Origin: Candidatus Acidiferrales bacterium
GTDB taxonomy: Bacteria > Acidobacteriota > Terriglobia > Acidiferrales > UBA7541
Direction: 5' to 3'
Assembly (NCBI GenBank): GCA_030037335.1
Contig: JASHRN010000188.1
Coordinates: 1-50,238, forward strand
DNA length: 50,238 nt
Positions within the stretch are counted from its first letter, which is position 1, and each line of letters starts with the position of its first letter. Of the stretch, positions 1-7,567 are shown in pieces. Both the position numbers and the translations under genes were made by a program. Under the pieces are notes generated by a model. The model was not told the origin of the DNA and ran no database searches. It saw nothing but the letters and a program-made list of their open reading frames with translations.

Positions 1-1098
1 ATAGCGCTCGACGAACATCAGGCGCTCGACTTTCACTGAGCCGTATTCACAGACGCGGCCAAGATCGTTGCGTCCGAGGTCGACGAGCATGATGTGTTCG
101 GCGCGCTCTTTGGGATCGGCGAGAAGCTTGTTTTCGAAGGCCTGATCTTCGTGCGCGTCGCGTCCGCGAGGAAGAGTGCCGGCGATGGGGCGATAGAACG
201 CATCGCGGCCCTGGACTTTGACGAGCATTTCAGGCGAACTGCCGACGACGGAGACATTGCCGAGACGCAAAAAATAAAGATACGGCGAAGGATTGACGAC
301 ACGAAGCGCGCGATAAATTTCGAAGGGATCGGCGGCGGTGCGCGCAGAAAATCGCTGGCTGGGAACGACCTGAAAAATGTCTCCGGCGCGAATGTATTCC
401 TTGGCGCGCGAAACGGCGGCCATGTATTTCGATTTTGTGAAATTGGAAGTGAATTGAAGAGGCTGGCGGTCGGCTTTGGCGGGAAGCTTTGGCAGAGGCT
501 GCTCGAGCTGGCGGCGAATGCGCGAAATTTCCGCTGCGGCCATATCGTATTTCTTCCGCAGATGGCGCGAGTTTTCGATGAGCACGTTGCGGACGATCCA
601 GATGCGATACCGGACGTGGTCGAAGGCAATCAAGCCGTGGAAAAACATGAGCACGGCATCGTCGAGCTTGAGTTCGTCTGCGCCGGATGAGGGGATGCGC
701 TCGATGAGGCGCACCATGTCGTAGGCGAAATATCCGATGGCTCCGCCGACAAGCGGAGGCAATCCGGGAACGCGCACGGGACGGTAGCGCTTCATGCGGC
801 GGCGAAGAATCTCTATGGGATTGCCGTCGATTGTCTCGCGGCCGTCGGGGGTTTCGATGACGCAGGAGCGGCCGCGCGAGCGAAACACTTCGGCGGGATC
901 GAAGCCAAGAAAAGTGTAGCGCGCGATGTTCTCGCCGCCTTCGACGCTTTCGAGCAGGCAGGAGTAGCTGGCATTGCGCGCGAGTTTGAGAAATGCCGCA
1001 ACGGGCGTGAGCAAATCCGCAGTGAACGTTTCGTAGACCGGGACGAAGTTGCCCTTGCGGGCGAGTTTGCGGAAATTCTGGAAGTTAGGCTCGATCAT
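1..1098 (-). CDS. trpE: Anthranilate synthase component I, 3' end missing
   Basis: Chorismate-binding subunit that makes anthranilate from chorismate with an amidotransferase partner, the first step of tryptophan synthesis. The 366 residues present carry the LLES motif (48-51) that forms part of the tryptophan feedback site in TrpE. The catalytic-domain blocks PIAGT (about 304-308) and LVDLGRND (about 338-345) are also visible. The gene runs off the left edge, so the last part of the chorismate-binding domain is missing. The start chosen is the ATG at 1098, because its ATGA overlaps the stop of the upstream aroDE gene and its N-terminus looks like typical TrpE. An in-frame ATG at 1125 would add nine mostly lysine residues. 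PabB is the main alternative, but LLES and the 'NLVPVY'-like N-terminus favour TrpE. Confidence 0.93.
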   Translation of the reverse strand, partial: MIEPNFQNFRKLARKGNFVPVYETFTADLLTPVAAFLKLARNASYSCLLESVEGGENIARYTFLGFDPAEVFRSRGRSCVIETPDGRETIDGNPIEILRRRMKRYRPVRVPGLPPLVGGAIGYFAYDMVRLIERIPSSGADELKLDDAVLMFFHGLIAFDHVRYRIWIVRNVLIENSRHLRKKYDMAAAEISRIRRQLEQPLPKLPAKADRQPLQFTSNFTKSKYMAAVSRAKEYIRAGDIFQVVPSQRFSARTAADPFEIYRALRVVNPSPYLYFLRLGNVSVVGSSPEMLVKVQGRDAFYRPIAGTLPRGRDAHEDQAFENKLLADPKERAEHIMLVDLGRNDLGRVCEYGSVKVERLMFVERY

Positions 1099-2663
1099 TT
1101 TTTCTTTCGCTTTTTTCTTGGCCATCTTTCCCATTCATCGCGAGCGATGGCCTGCAAAACGGCGCGGCGCATGGCCTCGACCGGCGCGGATTGTCCGGTC
1201 CACAGTTCCCATTGCGCGATTCCCTGTGCCAGGAACATTTCCAACCCGGATACGGTTTTGACTCCGCGCTGCTGGGCAAGTTTCAAGAATTTTGTTTTTC
1301 GCGGCCGGTAGACTGTGTCGAATGCCAAATGGCAGTTGATCTCATGCGGCGCGAGCGGAGATTCTTTCTCGCGCGGGTGCATGCCGACCGGAGTTGCATT
1401 GATTATGGCGCCGAATGACATTTTGCGAAGATCTGTGCGTTGGACGAAGTCGCCGCGCACGGCGCGGGCCAGCTTGCATGCGGGTTCGGGTCGACGCGCG
1501 CAGACTGAGACGGATGCGCCGTTTCTAGCAAGTGCAAAAGCGGCGGCGCGCGCGACCCCGCCTGCGCCAAAAATCAAAATGCGGCTGTGAGGTATTGAGA
1601 TGCGGCCTGTGAGCGAGCGAAGAATTCCAAGGCAATCGGTATTGTACCCGAAGAGTTTGCTGCCCCTGACGGCGACGGTGTTTACAGCGCCAACGGAGCG
1701 AGCCAAGGGGTCAATGTTGTGCAAATGCGAGAGGATTCTCTCTTTGTGCGGCAGGGTGATGCTGAAGCCTTTAACGCCGAGCGGGCCAATCGCGGCGAGA
1801 AAATCCTCAAGCTGGGTAATGCGAAACGGGAGATAAATGGCATCAATCTTTCGCGCGCGAAAGCCTGCATTGTGCAATATGGGTGAAAGAGAGTGGGCGA
1901 TGGGACTGCCGATGACTCCGTAGACGCGAGTGCGCGCGGTCAGATTTTCACTGCGATAAAGCTGGCGCGCTGCGGCTAGCGGGATTTGACCCGGTGCCGT
2001 CGATTCCTCGACGGGCGCGTAGGAAAGAACGCTGCCAAAGAGCGGAGCGAGAATGCGTGCTGGCGTGGCCACTTCGTCCATGGGTACCGCGATGACATTT
2101 CGGTCGCGAAATTGCCGCGGGAGCGAAAGCAGACGAAGGCTTTCAGCGAGTGAATCGCATTTTGTGGCTATCTTGATCACGTCGAAGCCGATGTCATCGG
2201 CAATCTGGCACAGTCGGAGCGCCAAGTCAGAAAGCCGGGAGTTTGAGGGCGTGCTGTGAAAGTCGTGATACGACAAGATGCGATTCACGTGCCCGGTATA
2301 CAGCATATGAATGAATGGTGGCACCGCCTCGACTGTCTCAATTTCGAGATCGATCCACTGGCAGCCTGCATCCGTGGCAGAACGCAGCATGCGAAGCTGC
2401 TGATCTGGTGTTCCTGAGAATTTTCCTCCCGCCTCGCGCCTACGGCAGGTAGCAATGAGCGTGACGCGACGCGGAACTTTGCTCTTTTTCAAGAGCTGCC
2501 CGAATCGTGCGATTTCAACGGCGCTCGAAAGCCAGTCCAAACGCACTTCAATCGTATTCGTATAGCGCAAGGCGCGTTGGACCTGGCGGTGCGCTTCGCT
2601 GGCGGTTCGAGCAGCGATGACGCCACACAGAGAGTCACTGCCGAAGATCGATGGCTTCGACAT
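1095..2663 (-). CDS. aroDE: Bifunctional 3-dehydroquinate dehydratase / shikimate dehydrogenase
   Basis: A fusion of two consecutive shikimate-pathway enzymes, cytoplasmic. Residues about 10-235 are a type I dehydroquinase: the catalytic His is in SYHDF (His133) and the Schiff-base Lys in DVIKIA (Lys164). Residues about 245-505 are shikimate dehydrogenase: the substrate site GSPIAHSLSP, the catalytic lysine in TLPHK (Lys307), Asp343 in GYNTD, and the NADP loop GAGGVAR (366-372). The tail is very basic (RKKRKKK). I chose the ATG at 2663 because AAAGGA lies four bases upstream; in-frame starts at 2693 (ATG) and 2723 lack a ribosome site. The stop overlaps the trpE start, so the pair is probably co-translated and links the shikimate pathway to tryptophan synthesis. 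Bacterial AroD-AroE fusions are known but less common than separate genes. Confidence 0.95.
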   Translation of the reverse strand: MSKPSIFGSDSLCGVIAARTASEAHRQVQRALRYTNTIEVRLDWLSSAVEIARFGQLLKKSKVPRRVTLIATCRRREAGGKFSGTPDQQLRMLRSATDAGCQWIDLEIETVEAVPPFIHMLYTGHVNRILSYHDFHSTPSNSRLSDLALRLCQIADDIGFDVIKIATKCDSLAESLRLLSLPRQFRDRNVIAVPMDEVATPARILAPLFGSVLSYAPVEESTAPGQIPLAAARQLYRSENLTARTRVYGVIGSPIAHSLSPILHNAGFRARKIDAIYLPFRITQLEDFLAAIGPLGVKGFSITLPHKERILSHLHNIDPLARSVGAVNTVAVRGSKLFGYNTDCLGILRSLTGRISIPHSRILIFGAGGVARAAAFALARNGASVSVCARRPEPACKLARAVRGDFVQRTDLRKMSFGAIINATPVGMHPREKESPLAPHEINCHLAFDTVYRPRKTKFLKLAQQRGVKTVSGLEMFLAQGIAQWELWTGQSAPVEAMRRAVLQAIARDEWERWPRKKRKKK

Positions 2664-2735
2664 GCTGTCCTTTAGTACAGGTTCGAGCTTCATAGGATGC
2701 GTTACCCGATACGTTAAACGCAATGGGACAGTGCC

Positions 2736-2764
2736 TTGACCCTCCTATGACGCTTTGCTACGGT
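2736..2764 (+). promoter_or_regulatory. Possible sigma-70 promoter for the 2866 gene
   Basis: TTGACC (2736-2741) is followed after 17 bases by TACGGT (2759-2764). The -35 is good and the -10 weak. It lies about 100 bases upstream of the secreted-protein gene and diverges from aroDE. Confidence 0.3.
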
Positions 2765-2865
2765 CGAATCATCGAAGTAATCGCTTTTACGCGAATGAGT
2801 CTGTGAGCGGCACGCCCTGGTACGGCGGCCCTTCGTCGCGAAATTGAAATCAAGGAGTGATGGAG

Positions 2866-3768
2866 ATGCACAGGAACATCCTGATTGGGGCATTATCCTT
2901 TGCACTTTTGCCGGTCGCCGCATGGGGGCAACAGAAAACGGTTTCCTTGCCGATGACCACGGAGCGCGATGTCTACTGCTCGGGAATGGTGACGACAGAC
3001 TCGTTGCCCCGAAGCACGCAACTCGTGTCTGGCGAACAGTCACAATACAAGATCACGTTCGATGAGGGGGATTACGTCTACATCAATCGGGGTAGCAACA
3101 AGGGAGTCAAGGTGGGTGACGTATTCTCCGTGATGCGGCCGATAAACGAACTTACCAATCCGATGTTCGACCCGCTGAGCCTCAATTACAATTACGACAT
3201 GGGGTGGTTTCAATCCCAGGGCCACCTGCTCCACTCTATGGGACAGATGTGGCAAGACGAGGGCCGAATCAAAGTGGTCGCCGCGTACCCCAATACGTCG
3301 ATTGCGCAAATAACGAATTTATGCGAATTCATGCAGCGTGGGGACATCATCCTGCCGTTTGAAGAGCGCCCTGTGCCCCAACTTAAGTCTGAAGCTACTT
3401 TCGACCGTTTCGCGCCGCCGAGCGGCAACAAGAAGGGCATCGTTGTCATTGGCAAGGACTTCCGAAGCTCAGCAGGGACAAACGATATCGTTTACGTCAA
3501 TCTGGGAAGCAAGCAGGGCGCGAAGGTCGGGGGCTATGTGCGCATTTATCGATATCAAGACAATGAAGATAGCAATGTTTGGCAGACTCCCAATATGGGA
3601 ACTGACGTCTGGGGCTTCGGGTCAGGCCCCAAGATCTCTCCCAAGGATTTGCCGCGAGAAATTCTGGGAGAGGGAATCGTCCTGCGTGCTACTCCAAACG
3701 CTTCGACCGTGCTGATTACGCTGAGCCTGCGCGAGATCTTCGACGGGGATCACTGCGAACTGGAGTGA
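2866..3768 (+). CDS. Secreted protein with duplicated GSxxGxKVG motif, function unknown
   Basis: A 300-residue protein with a signal peptide (MHRN, hydrophobic stretch to about 20, likely cleavage near AWG-QQ). Two segments resemble each other: about 69-88 (DYVYINRGSNKGVKVGDVF) and about 207-226 (DIVYVNLGSKQGAKVGGYV). Each reads as a small beta-rich unit, similar in style to FlgT C-terminal or SH3-like repeats of envelope proteins. No catalytic motif was seen. The start is the ATG at 2866 because AAGGAG lies eight bases upstream (2852-2857); the GTG at 2857 and ATG at 2860 overlap that site. Its 3' end overlaps the convergent AMMECR1-type gene by 19 bases. Probably periplasmic; I do not recognise the family. 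Confidence 0.8.
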   Translation: MHRNILIGALSFALLPVAAWGQQKTVSLPMTTERDVYCSGMVTTDSLPRSTQLVSGEQSQYKITFDEGDYVYINRGSNKGVKVGDVFSVMRPINELTNPMFDPLSLNYNYDMGWFQSQGHLLHSMGQMWQDEGRIKVVAAYPNTSIAQITNLCEFMQRGDIILPFEERPVPQLKSEATFDRFAPPSGNKKGIVVIGKDFRSSAGTNDIVYVNLGSKQGAKVGGYVRIYRYQDNEDSNVWQTPNMGTDVWGFGSGPKISPKDLPREILGEGIVLRATPNASTVLITLSLREIFDGDHCELE

Positions 3769-4364
3769 GAGGCGCTTTTTGCGGGCGAGCAATCATCACC
3801 TGGCGTTTGTCGCGGGAAATCAGAATCGGAAAAAACTTCGGCAGTAAACACCTCGATACGGGTGGCCGGGTCACGCCATGCGTCCGGCGGCAGTCCGGCT
3901 TTTTCGCAGGTTTCATCCAAGAAACGCTCTCGCGCCCAGCCGTGATCCACGGCCACTTGAGGTAAAAGAATACCGCGATTCTCGCCGCGCGAAATAATCA
4001 CGCCATGAATGCCGAGTTGAACTTCCTCTGCGGAGACCTCCTGCGGATGGGAAAGAATAGATATTTCGAGTTGTAACTCGCGCAGCTCCGGTGGATGCAG
4101 CCGGGAGAAGCGCGGATCGCTGGTTGCCGCGGCGACTGCACAATCGGCGACCACATAAGCCAGCGGCTCGACCGCTGTCACGCGGCCAATGCATCCGCGC
4201 AAACGGCCGTTTCGGTGCAGCGTCACAAATGCACCCGAAGGAATCGCCAGACTTCCGCTCGGTGATGGAAGTTGCAAAGATATGCCATGGGTCAAAACCG
4301 ATTCGATAGCGCTCCTGGCAATCTGCAGAAGTGAACGTTTTTCGTCGTTACGGAGTGGGGACAT
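3750..4364 (-). CDS. amrA: AMMECR1-domain protein (AmmeMemoRadiSam system protein A)
   Basis: A 204-residue AMMECR1-fold protein. The family signature LRGCIG is at 55-60, followed by the conserved 'SDPRF' region and the 'LEISILS' strand. In many genomes this protein sits with a radical SAM enzyme and a MEMO1-family protein, forming the AmmeMemoRadiSam system of unknown chemistry. Neither partner is in this window. The start is the ATG at 4364, overlapping the end of pgsA by 17 bases; a TTG at 4388 would give eight more residues. It is probably transcribed with pgsA from the promoter at 5034-5062. The C-terminal 25 residues are Ser/Pro-rich and probably disordered. Confidence 0.85.
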   Translation of the reverse strand: MSPLRNDEKRSLLQIARSAIESVLTHGISLQLPSPSGSLAIPSGAFVTLHRNGRLRGCIGRVTAVEPLAYVVADCAVAAATSDPRFSRLHPPELRELQLEISILSHPQEVSAEEVQLGIHGVIISRGENRGILLPQVAVDHGWARERFLDETCEKAGLPPDAWRDPATRIEVFTAEVFSDSDFPRQTPGDDCSPAKSASHSSSQ

Positions 4365-4977
4365 CTTGCGGATTCTTCTTCTGTTCAAGCACGAGGGGCA
4401 GACGCTGGCGCTCCTTGAAGCGATGATCGACCTGACTCCAGAACATGAGGAAATAATGGACAGCTGAAACCACTGCGCTGATGACTACAAACAACAACAG
4501 AAAGTAAGCAAGCATCTTGATACCAGCATGTCCCGCGGAATAAATTACGATGCAGCCCGCGAGCACCTGCAAAAACATTTTCGTCTTGCCGAGCGGCGAA
4601 GCTGGAATCACCAGCCCCTGCACAGAGGCGATGCTCCGGAGGCCGTCGACAACGAATTCGCGTCCAATGATAATCACGACCATCCAGGCCGGAGCGAGTC
4701 CCATGGCAACCAGAGAAATAAATGCGGCGGAGATGAGGAGTTTATCGGCGATGGGATCGAGCAGAATTCCGAGAGTCGTAATCTCGGCGCGTTTACGTGC
4801 GAAATATCCGTCGGCGGCATCGGTTGCAGCCGCGGCAAGCAAGATCAATACTCCCCACACCTCAAAATGAACCGAAAGCCCCCAAAAGTCCCAATTTGGC
4901 TGCCGAGTCAGAAGAACCACGACAAGCAGCGGCACAAAAAAGATGCGGAGAATCGTGAGGCTGTTGGGAAGATTCAT
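4348..4977 (-). CDS. pgsA: CDP-diacylglycerol--glycerol-3-phosphate 3-phosphatidyltransferase
   Basis: Integral membrane enzyme that makes phosphatidylglycerol phosphate, committing CDP-diacylglycerol to anionic phospholipids. The CDP-alcohol phosphotransferase signature is complete: Asp53, Asp56, Gly57, Ala60-Arg61, Gly70, Asp74 and Asp78. About five or six hydrophobic helices span the 209 residues, the usual size for PgsA. The start is the ATG at 4977, preceded by GAGAG; the GTG at 4983 is possible. A strong promoter lies about 60 bases upstream. The downstream amrA overlaps its 3' end. Confidence 0.93.
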   Translation of the reverse strand: MNLPNSLTILRIFFVPLLVVVLLTRQPNWDFWGLSVHFEVWGVLILLAAAATDAADGYFARKRAEITTLGILLDPIADKLLISAAFISLVAMGLAPAWMVVIIIGREFVVDGLRSIASVQGLVIPASPLGKTKMFLQVLAGCIVIYSAGHAGIKMLAYFLLLFVVISAVVSAVHYFLMFWSQVDHRFKERQRLPLVLEQKKNPQDVPTP

Positions 4978-5033
4978 CTTCACTCTCGAACTACTTTGAC
5001 CCTTTCCCGCGGAGGGGCGCGAGAGATAGCGCC

Positions 5034-5062
5034 ACTATAGTGCTCTCGCCTGAAAGAGTCAA
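5034..5062 (-). promoter_or_regulatory. Sigma-70 promoter for pgsA-amrA
   Basis: On the minus strand TTGACT (5062-5057) is followed after exactly 17 bases by TATAGT (5039-5034). Both boxes match the consensus at five of six positions. Transcription should start near 5027, giving a leader of about 50 bases before the pgsA ATG. Confidence 0.7.
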
Positions 5063-5137
5063 TCCAGTCGCTGCGACCGAATTGCCATGCAGCGGAAAGC
5101 AGCCTGCGAGGCGTACCAGCCTAGATGCAGATGCTTT

Positions 5138-5149
5138 TACTTATAAGTA
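5138..5149. repeat. Perfect 12-bp palindrome
   Basis: TACTTATAAGTA reads the same on both strands. It lies about 75 bases upstream of the pgsA -35 box in AT-rich sequence. It could be a regulator-binding site, but no regulator can be assigned. Confidence 0.5.
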
Positions 5150-5163
5150 CATTACACAGCGAG

Positions 5164-5214
5164 TTCCACAGCGATTGTTCGGCGCAAAAAGGCTGTGGAA
5201 ATCACTGTGGAAAT
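5164..5214. repeat. Cluster of CTGTGGAAAT repeats, one inverted
   Basis: CTGTGGAAAT occurs twice in direct orientation (5193-5202 and 5205-5214, 12-base period). Its inverse TTCCACAG is at 5164-5171, so an 8-bp stem with a 21-base loop is possible. Read on the minus strand, the direct copies give ATTTCCACA, which matches the DnaA box TTATCCACA at seven of nine positions. Confidence 0.55.
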
Positions 5215-5479
5215 TACGCAGAATTGCGGCGAATTCAAAAAAGCCGGATCGACTGGGGTTTCTGCCGGCCATAGGGCACCGAGGTTCGTATCATCTTCAC
5301 AATAATAGGGATATCGTCCTGGCGCTCGCGGGGACTGGCTTCGTAGCGCAGGTGCTCAGCACTCCGATAGCCATTTGCAATTTGCACAAATCGAGAGCAC
5401 ATAAAAACTAAACGGTAAATAGGGACGGATGGCGGCAGGCAGTCTCCGGTACTCAAAAAACGGCCTATTTTGGGCAGAA

Positions 5480-6811
5480 TCAGCGCGAAGATTGCGCACA
5501 GAGCAAATCGAGGCGTTCTGCGATGGATGTGGGAACTTGCGCTTGCAGCCGAATGTGCCCATCCAGCAATTCTGAATTGATTACGCGGCCACAGGCATAA
5601 ATCATTGCTAATTCACGGCCACTCGAAAGCGGGACAGTCCAATCACGCTCGACCATTGGGTCCACGGGCATGACGCGATCGATGGAACGAATGAGTACAT
5701 CGAGGCCTGCGCCCGTTCGTGCGGAAACAAGCGCCTTTTCCCGTGAATCCTGCGGAGAACGAGGCGTCTGGTCAGAGGATTGGCTCAATAGCTGGAGTTC
5801 ATTCGCACCGAGCAGATCAATTTTGTTGAAGACGCGCAAACGGGTGCGGTCTGCAACGCCCAACTCAGCCAGGATTTTTTCCACTTCAGCATCTTGTTCG
5901 GCGTGCAGAGGATTCGAGACATCGGTTATTTGCAAAATGACCGCCGCTTCCTGAACTTCTTCAAGTGTCGCGCGAAATGCGGCGATCAATCCTGGAGGCA
6001 AGTCGCGGATGAAGCCGACCGTATCGGACAGCAGCACGCGCCGGCGCGAAGGCAAGCGCAGAGAGCGCACGGTCGGATCAAGAGTGGCAAACATTTTCGA
6101 CGACGTCAGCACCTCCGCGCGAGTGAGCGCATTGAACAGCGTGGATTTGCCGGCGTTGGTGTAACCGACGAGAGCAACGGTACCGAGCGGCACGCCCTGA
6201 CGCGCGCGCCGGCGCAGAGCGCGCTGGCGGCGTATGACTTCGATGGATTGTTCGATCTTGCGAATTCTGTCGCGAATGCGGCGCCGGTCGGTTTCCAGTT
6301 TTTGTTCGCCGGGACCACGCGTTCCAATACCGCCGCCCAGCCGCGAGAGCTCGCGCGAGCTGCCTGCCAGTCGCGGCAGCAAATAATTGAGCTGCGCCAA
6401 CTCGACCTGAAGCTGACCTTCGCGGCTTTGTGCGTGGCGCGCAAAAATATCGAGGATTAGTTGCGTGCGGTCTACCACGCGGCAGCCAATTCCACGCTCG
6501 AGATTGCGATACTGAGATGGCGAGAGGTTGCGATCGAAAATCACCAGGCCGGCATCGAGGCGTTCCGCCTCGTGTTCCAGCTCGGAAAGCGCACCACGGC
6601 CGATCAGCGTAGCAGGATCAAGCGAGTCGCGCATTTGCAAGCGCGTTCCCACCACACGAGCGCCCACACTGCGCGCCAATTCGTCGAGTTCAGCCAAGGA
6701 TTCTCGTGCGGCCGCCGGCGTGCTTCCTTCCGAGCGCTTCGCTGGCCGTTTCAATCCAACGCCAACGAGCAGCGTACGTTCCGAGTTATCCAAAACCGAA
6801 GGTGATTTCAT
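5480..6811 (-). CDS. hflX: Ribosome-associated GTPase HflX
   Basis: GTP-binding protein of the Obg-HflX class, which in other bacteria splits or rescues stalled 70S ribosomes. With the ATG at 6811 the protein has 443 residues. Domain order is the HflX N-terminal domain (about 10-150), the glycine-rich GGGIGTRGPGE signature (159-169), a basic coiled helix, then the G domain with P-loop GYTNAGKST (216-224), DTVGF and NKID. A longer frame to 6970 adds 53 residues without family likeness. The gene follows the tetR-type gene and probably has its own promoter (-10 at 6868-6873). There is no clear Shine-Dalgarno site before the ATG. In E. coli hflX sits behind miaA-hfq; here a regulator gene takes the place of hfq. 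Confidence 0.93.
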   Translation of the reverse strand: MKSPSVLDNSERTLLVGVGLKRPAKRSEGSTPAAARESLAELDELARSVGARVVGTRLQMRDSLDPATLIGRGALSELEHEAERLDAGLVIFDRNLSPSQYRNLERGIGCRVVDRTQLILDIFARHAQSREGQLQVELAQLNYLLPRLAGSSRELSRLGGGIGTRGPGEQKLETDRRRIRDRIRKIEQSIEVIRRQRALRRRARQGVPLGTVALVGYTNAGKSTLFNALTRAEVLTSSKMFATLDPTVRSLRLPSRRRVLLSDTVGFIRDLPPGLIAAFRATLEEVQEAAVILQITDVSNPLHAEQDAEVEKILAELGVADRTRLRVFNKIDLLGANELQLLSQSSDQTPRSPQDSREKALVSARTGAGLDVLIRSIDRVMPVDPMVERDWTVPLSSGRELAMIYACGRVINSELLDGHIRLQAQVPTSIAERLDLLCAQSSR

Positions 6812-6867
6812 TCGAGAACAACGGCGGAGAAGGGAGGTTTGCGAGATGAATTGAGCATCTGAGCTGA

Positions 6868-6873
6868 TTATAC
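6868..6873 (-). promoter_or_regulatory. Possible -10 box of an hflX promoter
   Basis: A consensus TATAAT on the minus strand, preceded directly by TG, lies just past the tetR-type stop codon and about 57 bases before the hflX ATG. No good -35 box was found at the right distance. Confidence 0.4.
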
Positions 6874-6875
6874 AC

Positions 6876-7487
6876 CTAGCGGTCCTGCAGTGCTTCCTGG
6901 CTGGCCAAAGCAGAAGCTGCGAGGACGAAACGCGATAGCAATTCGGCCAATTCCGGTTGGGCAGTCTCATTCGGGACCGCTCGGGTCATGCGATCCATCC
7001 ATCCAAGGTAGAGGAACATGGCGGCGTTGGCCCACTCGGCGGCTTGATTCGCGGTGAATCCAATTTCCCGGAACACCCGGGAAAGATACGCGAGGCGCTT
7101 TCGGTCGGCATTGGCAACGCGGCGCGCAACGCTCTCGTCCTGACGGGCCCACGAGGAGATGGCCATTTCCAGACGCGCATAGTCCGGCCGGGAGAAGAGC
7201 TCGAACAGCCGCGCCCAGCGCTCCACAGGGTTTGAGACGGCTTCTCCCTCTGTGTTCCAGTCGCTCTGGCCGGATTCCCATTCTTCAAGGATAGCTTGCT
7301 GAAGATCCTGACGGTCCTTGAAGTGCCAATAGAAGCTGCCCTTGCTGATTCCGAGCTGCCGGGCGAGTTCCTCTACGCGCACAGCGTCAACACCCTTGGA
7401 GGACAGAACTTCAATTCCGGCCCTGACCCAATCGCGGCGGTCAAGCTGGGAGGAATTCGTGCGGCGGCCAGTCGTTTTTTGAGCCAC
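6876..7487 (-). CDS. TetR/AcrR family transcriptional regulator
   Basis: A 203-residue DNA-binding repressor type protein. The N-terminal helix-turn-helix covers about 20-62, with the typical ELARQLGISKGSFYWHF block. The C-terminal ligand-binding part is helical and unassigned. The start is the GTG at 7487: it sits directly after a sigma-70 promoter and keeps the usual short N-terminus. A TTG at 7526 would lie inside the -35 box. A 10-bp palindrome covers the -10 box, which would suit autorepression. The gene lies between miaA and hflX. The effector and target genes cannot be told from sequence. Confidence 0.9.
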   Translation of the reverse strand: MAQKTTGRRTNSSQLDRRDWVRAGIEVLSSKGVDAVRVEELARQLGISKGSFYWHFKDRQDLQQAILEEWESGQSDWNTEGEAVSNPVERWARLFELFSRPDYARLEMAISSWARQDESVARRVANADRKRLAYLSRVFREIGFTANQAAEWANAAMFLYLGWMDRMTRAVPNETAQPELAELLSRFVLAASALASQEALQDR

Positions 7488-7496
7488 GGCTAGTGG

Positions 7497-7526
7497 ATTG
7501 TACAATACGGAGCAGTACGGATTCAA
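7497..7526 (-). promoter_or_regulatory. Promoter of the tetR-type gene with palindromic operator
   Basis: On the minus strand TTGAAT (7526-7521) is followed after 18 bases by TACAAT (7502-7497). The -10 box is half of a perfect 10-bp palindrome, ATTGTACAAT (7497-7506). The expected transcription start (about 7488-7492) is at most five bases before the GTG start, so the message would be nearly leaderless. Confidence 0.6.
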
Positions 7527-7567
7527 CGGATACGGGAACGTATGGAGCTAGTGAAAAGAATGGGAGA

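Larger units (their letters stand above)
4978..5479. other. 500-nt non-coding region between pgsA and hflX
   Basis: No convincing gene. A 123-codon frame at 5040-5411 has no family likeness and no ribosome site. The stretch holds the pgsA promoter, a 12-bp AT-rich palindrome (5138-5149) and a cluster of TTCCACAG-type repeats (5164-5214). I found no tRNA fold or clear terminator. Confidence 0.6.

Noticed and set aside
5164-5214. Replication origin
   Set aside because: Only relaxed DnaA-box matches, with no dnaA, dnaN or AT-rich unwinding block nearby.
5040-5411. A 123-codon plus-strand frame in the non-coding region
   Set aside because: No ribosome site, no family likeness, and it runs across the repeats and the pgsA promoter.
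6812-6970. 53-residue N-terminal extension of HflX
   Set aside because: No likeness to HflX, and it crosses the tetR-type stop and a TATAAT box.
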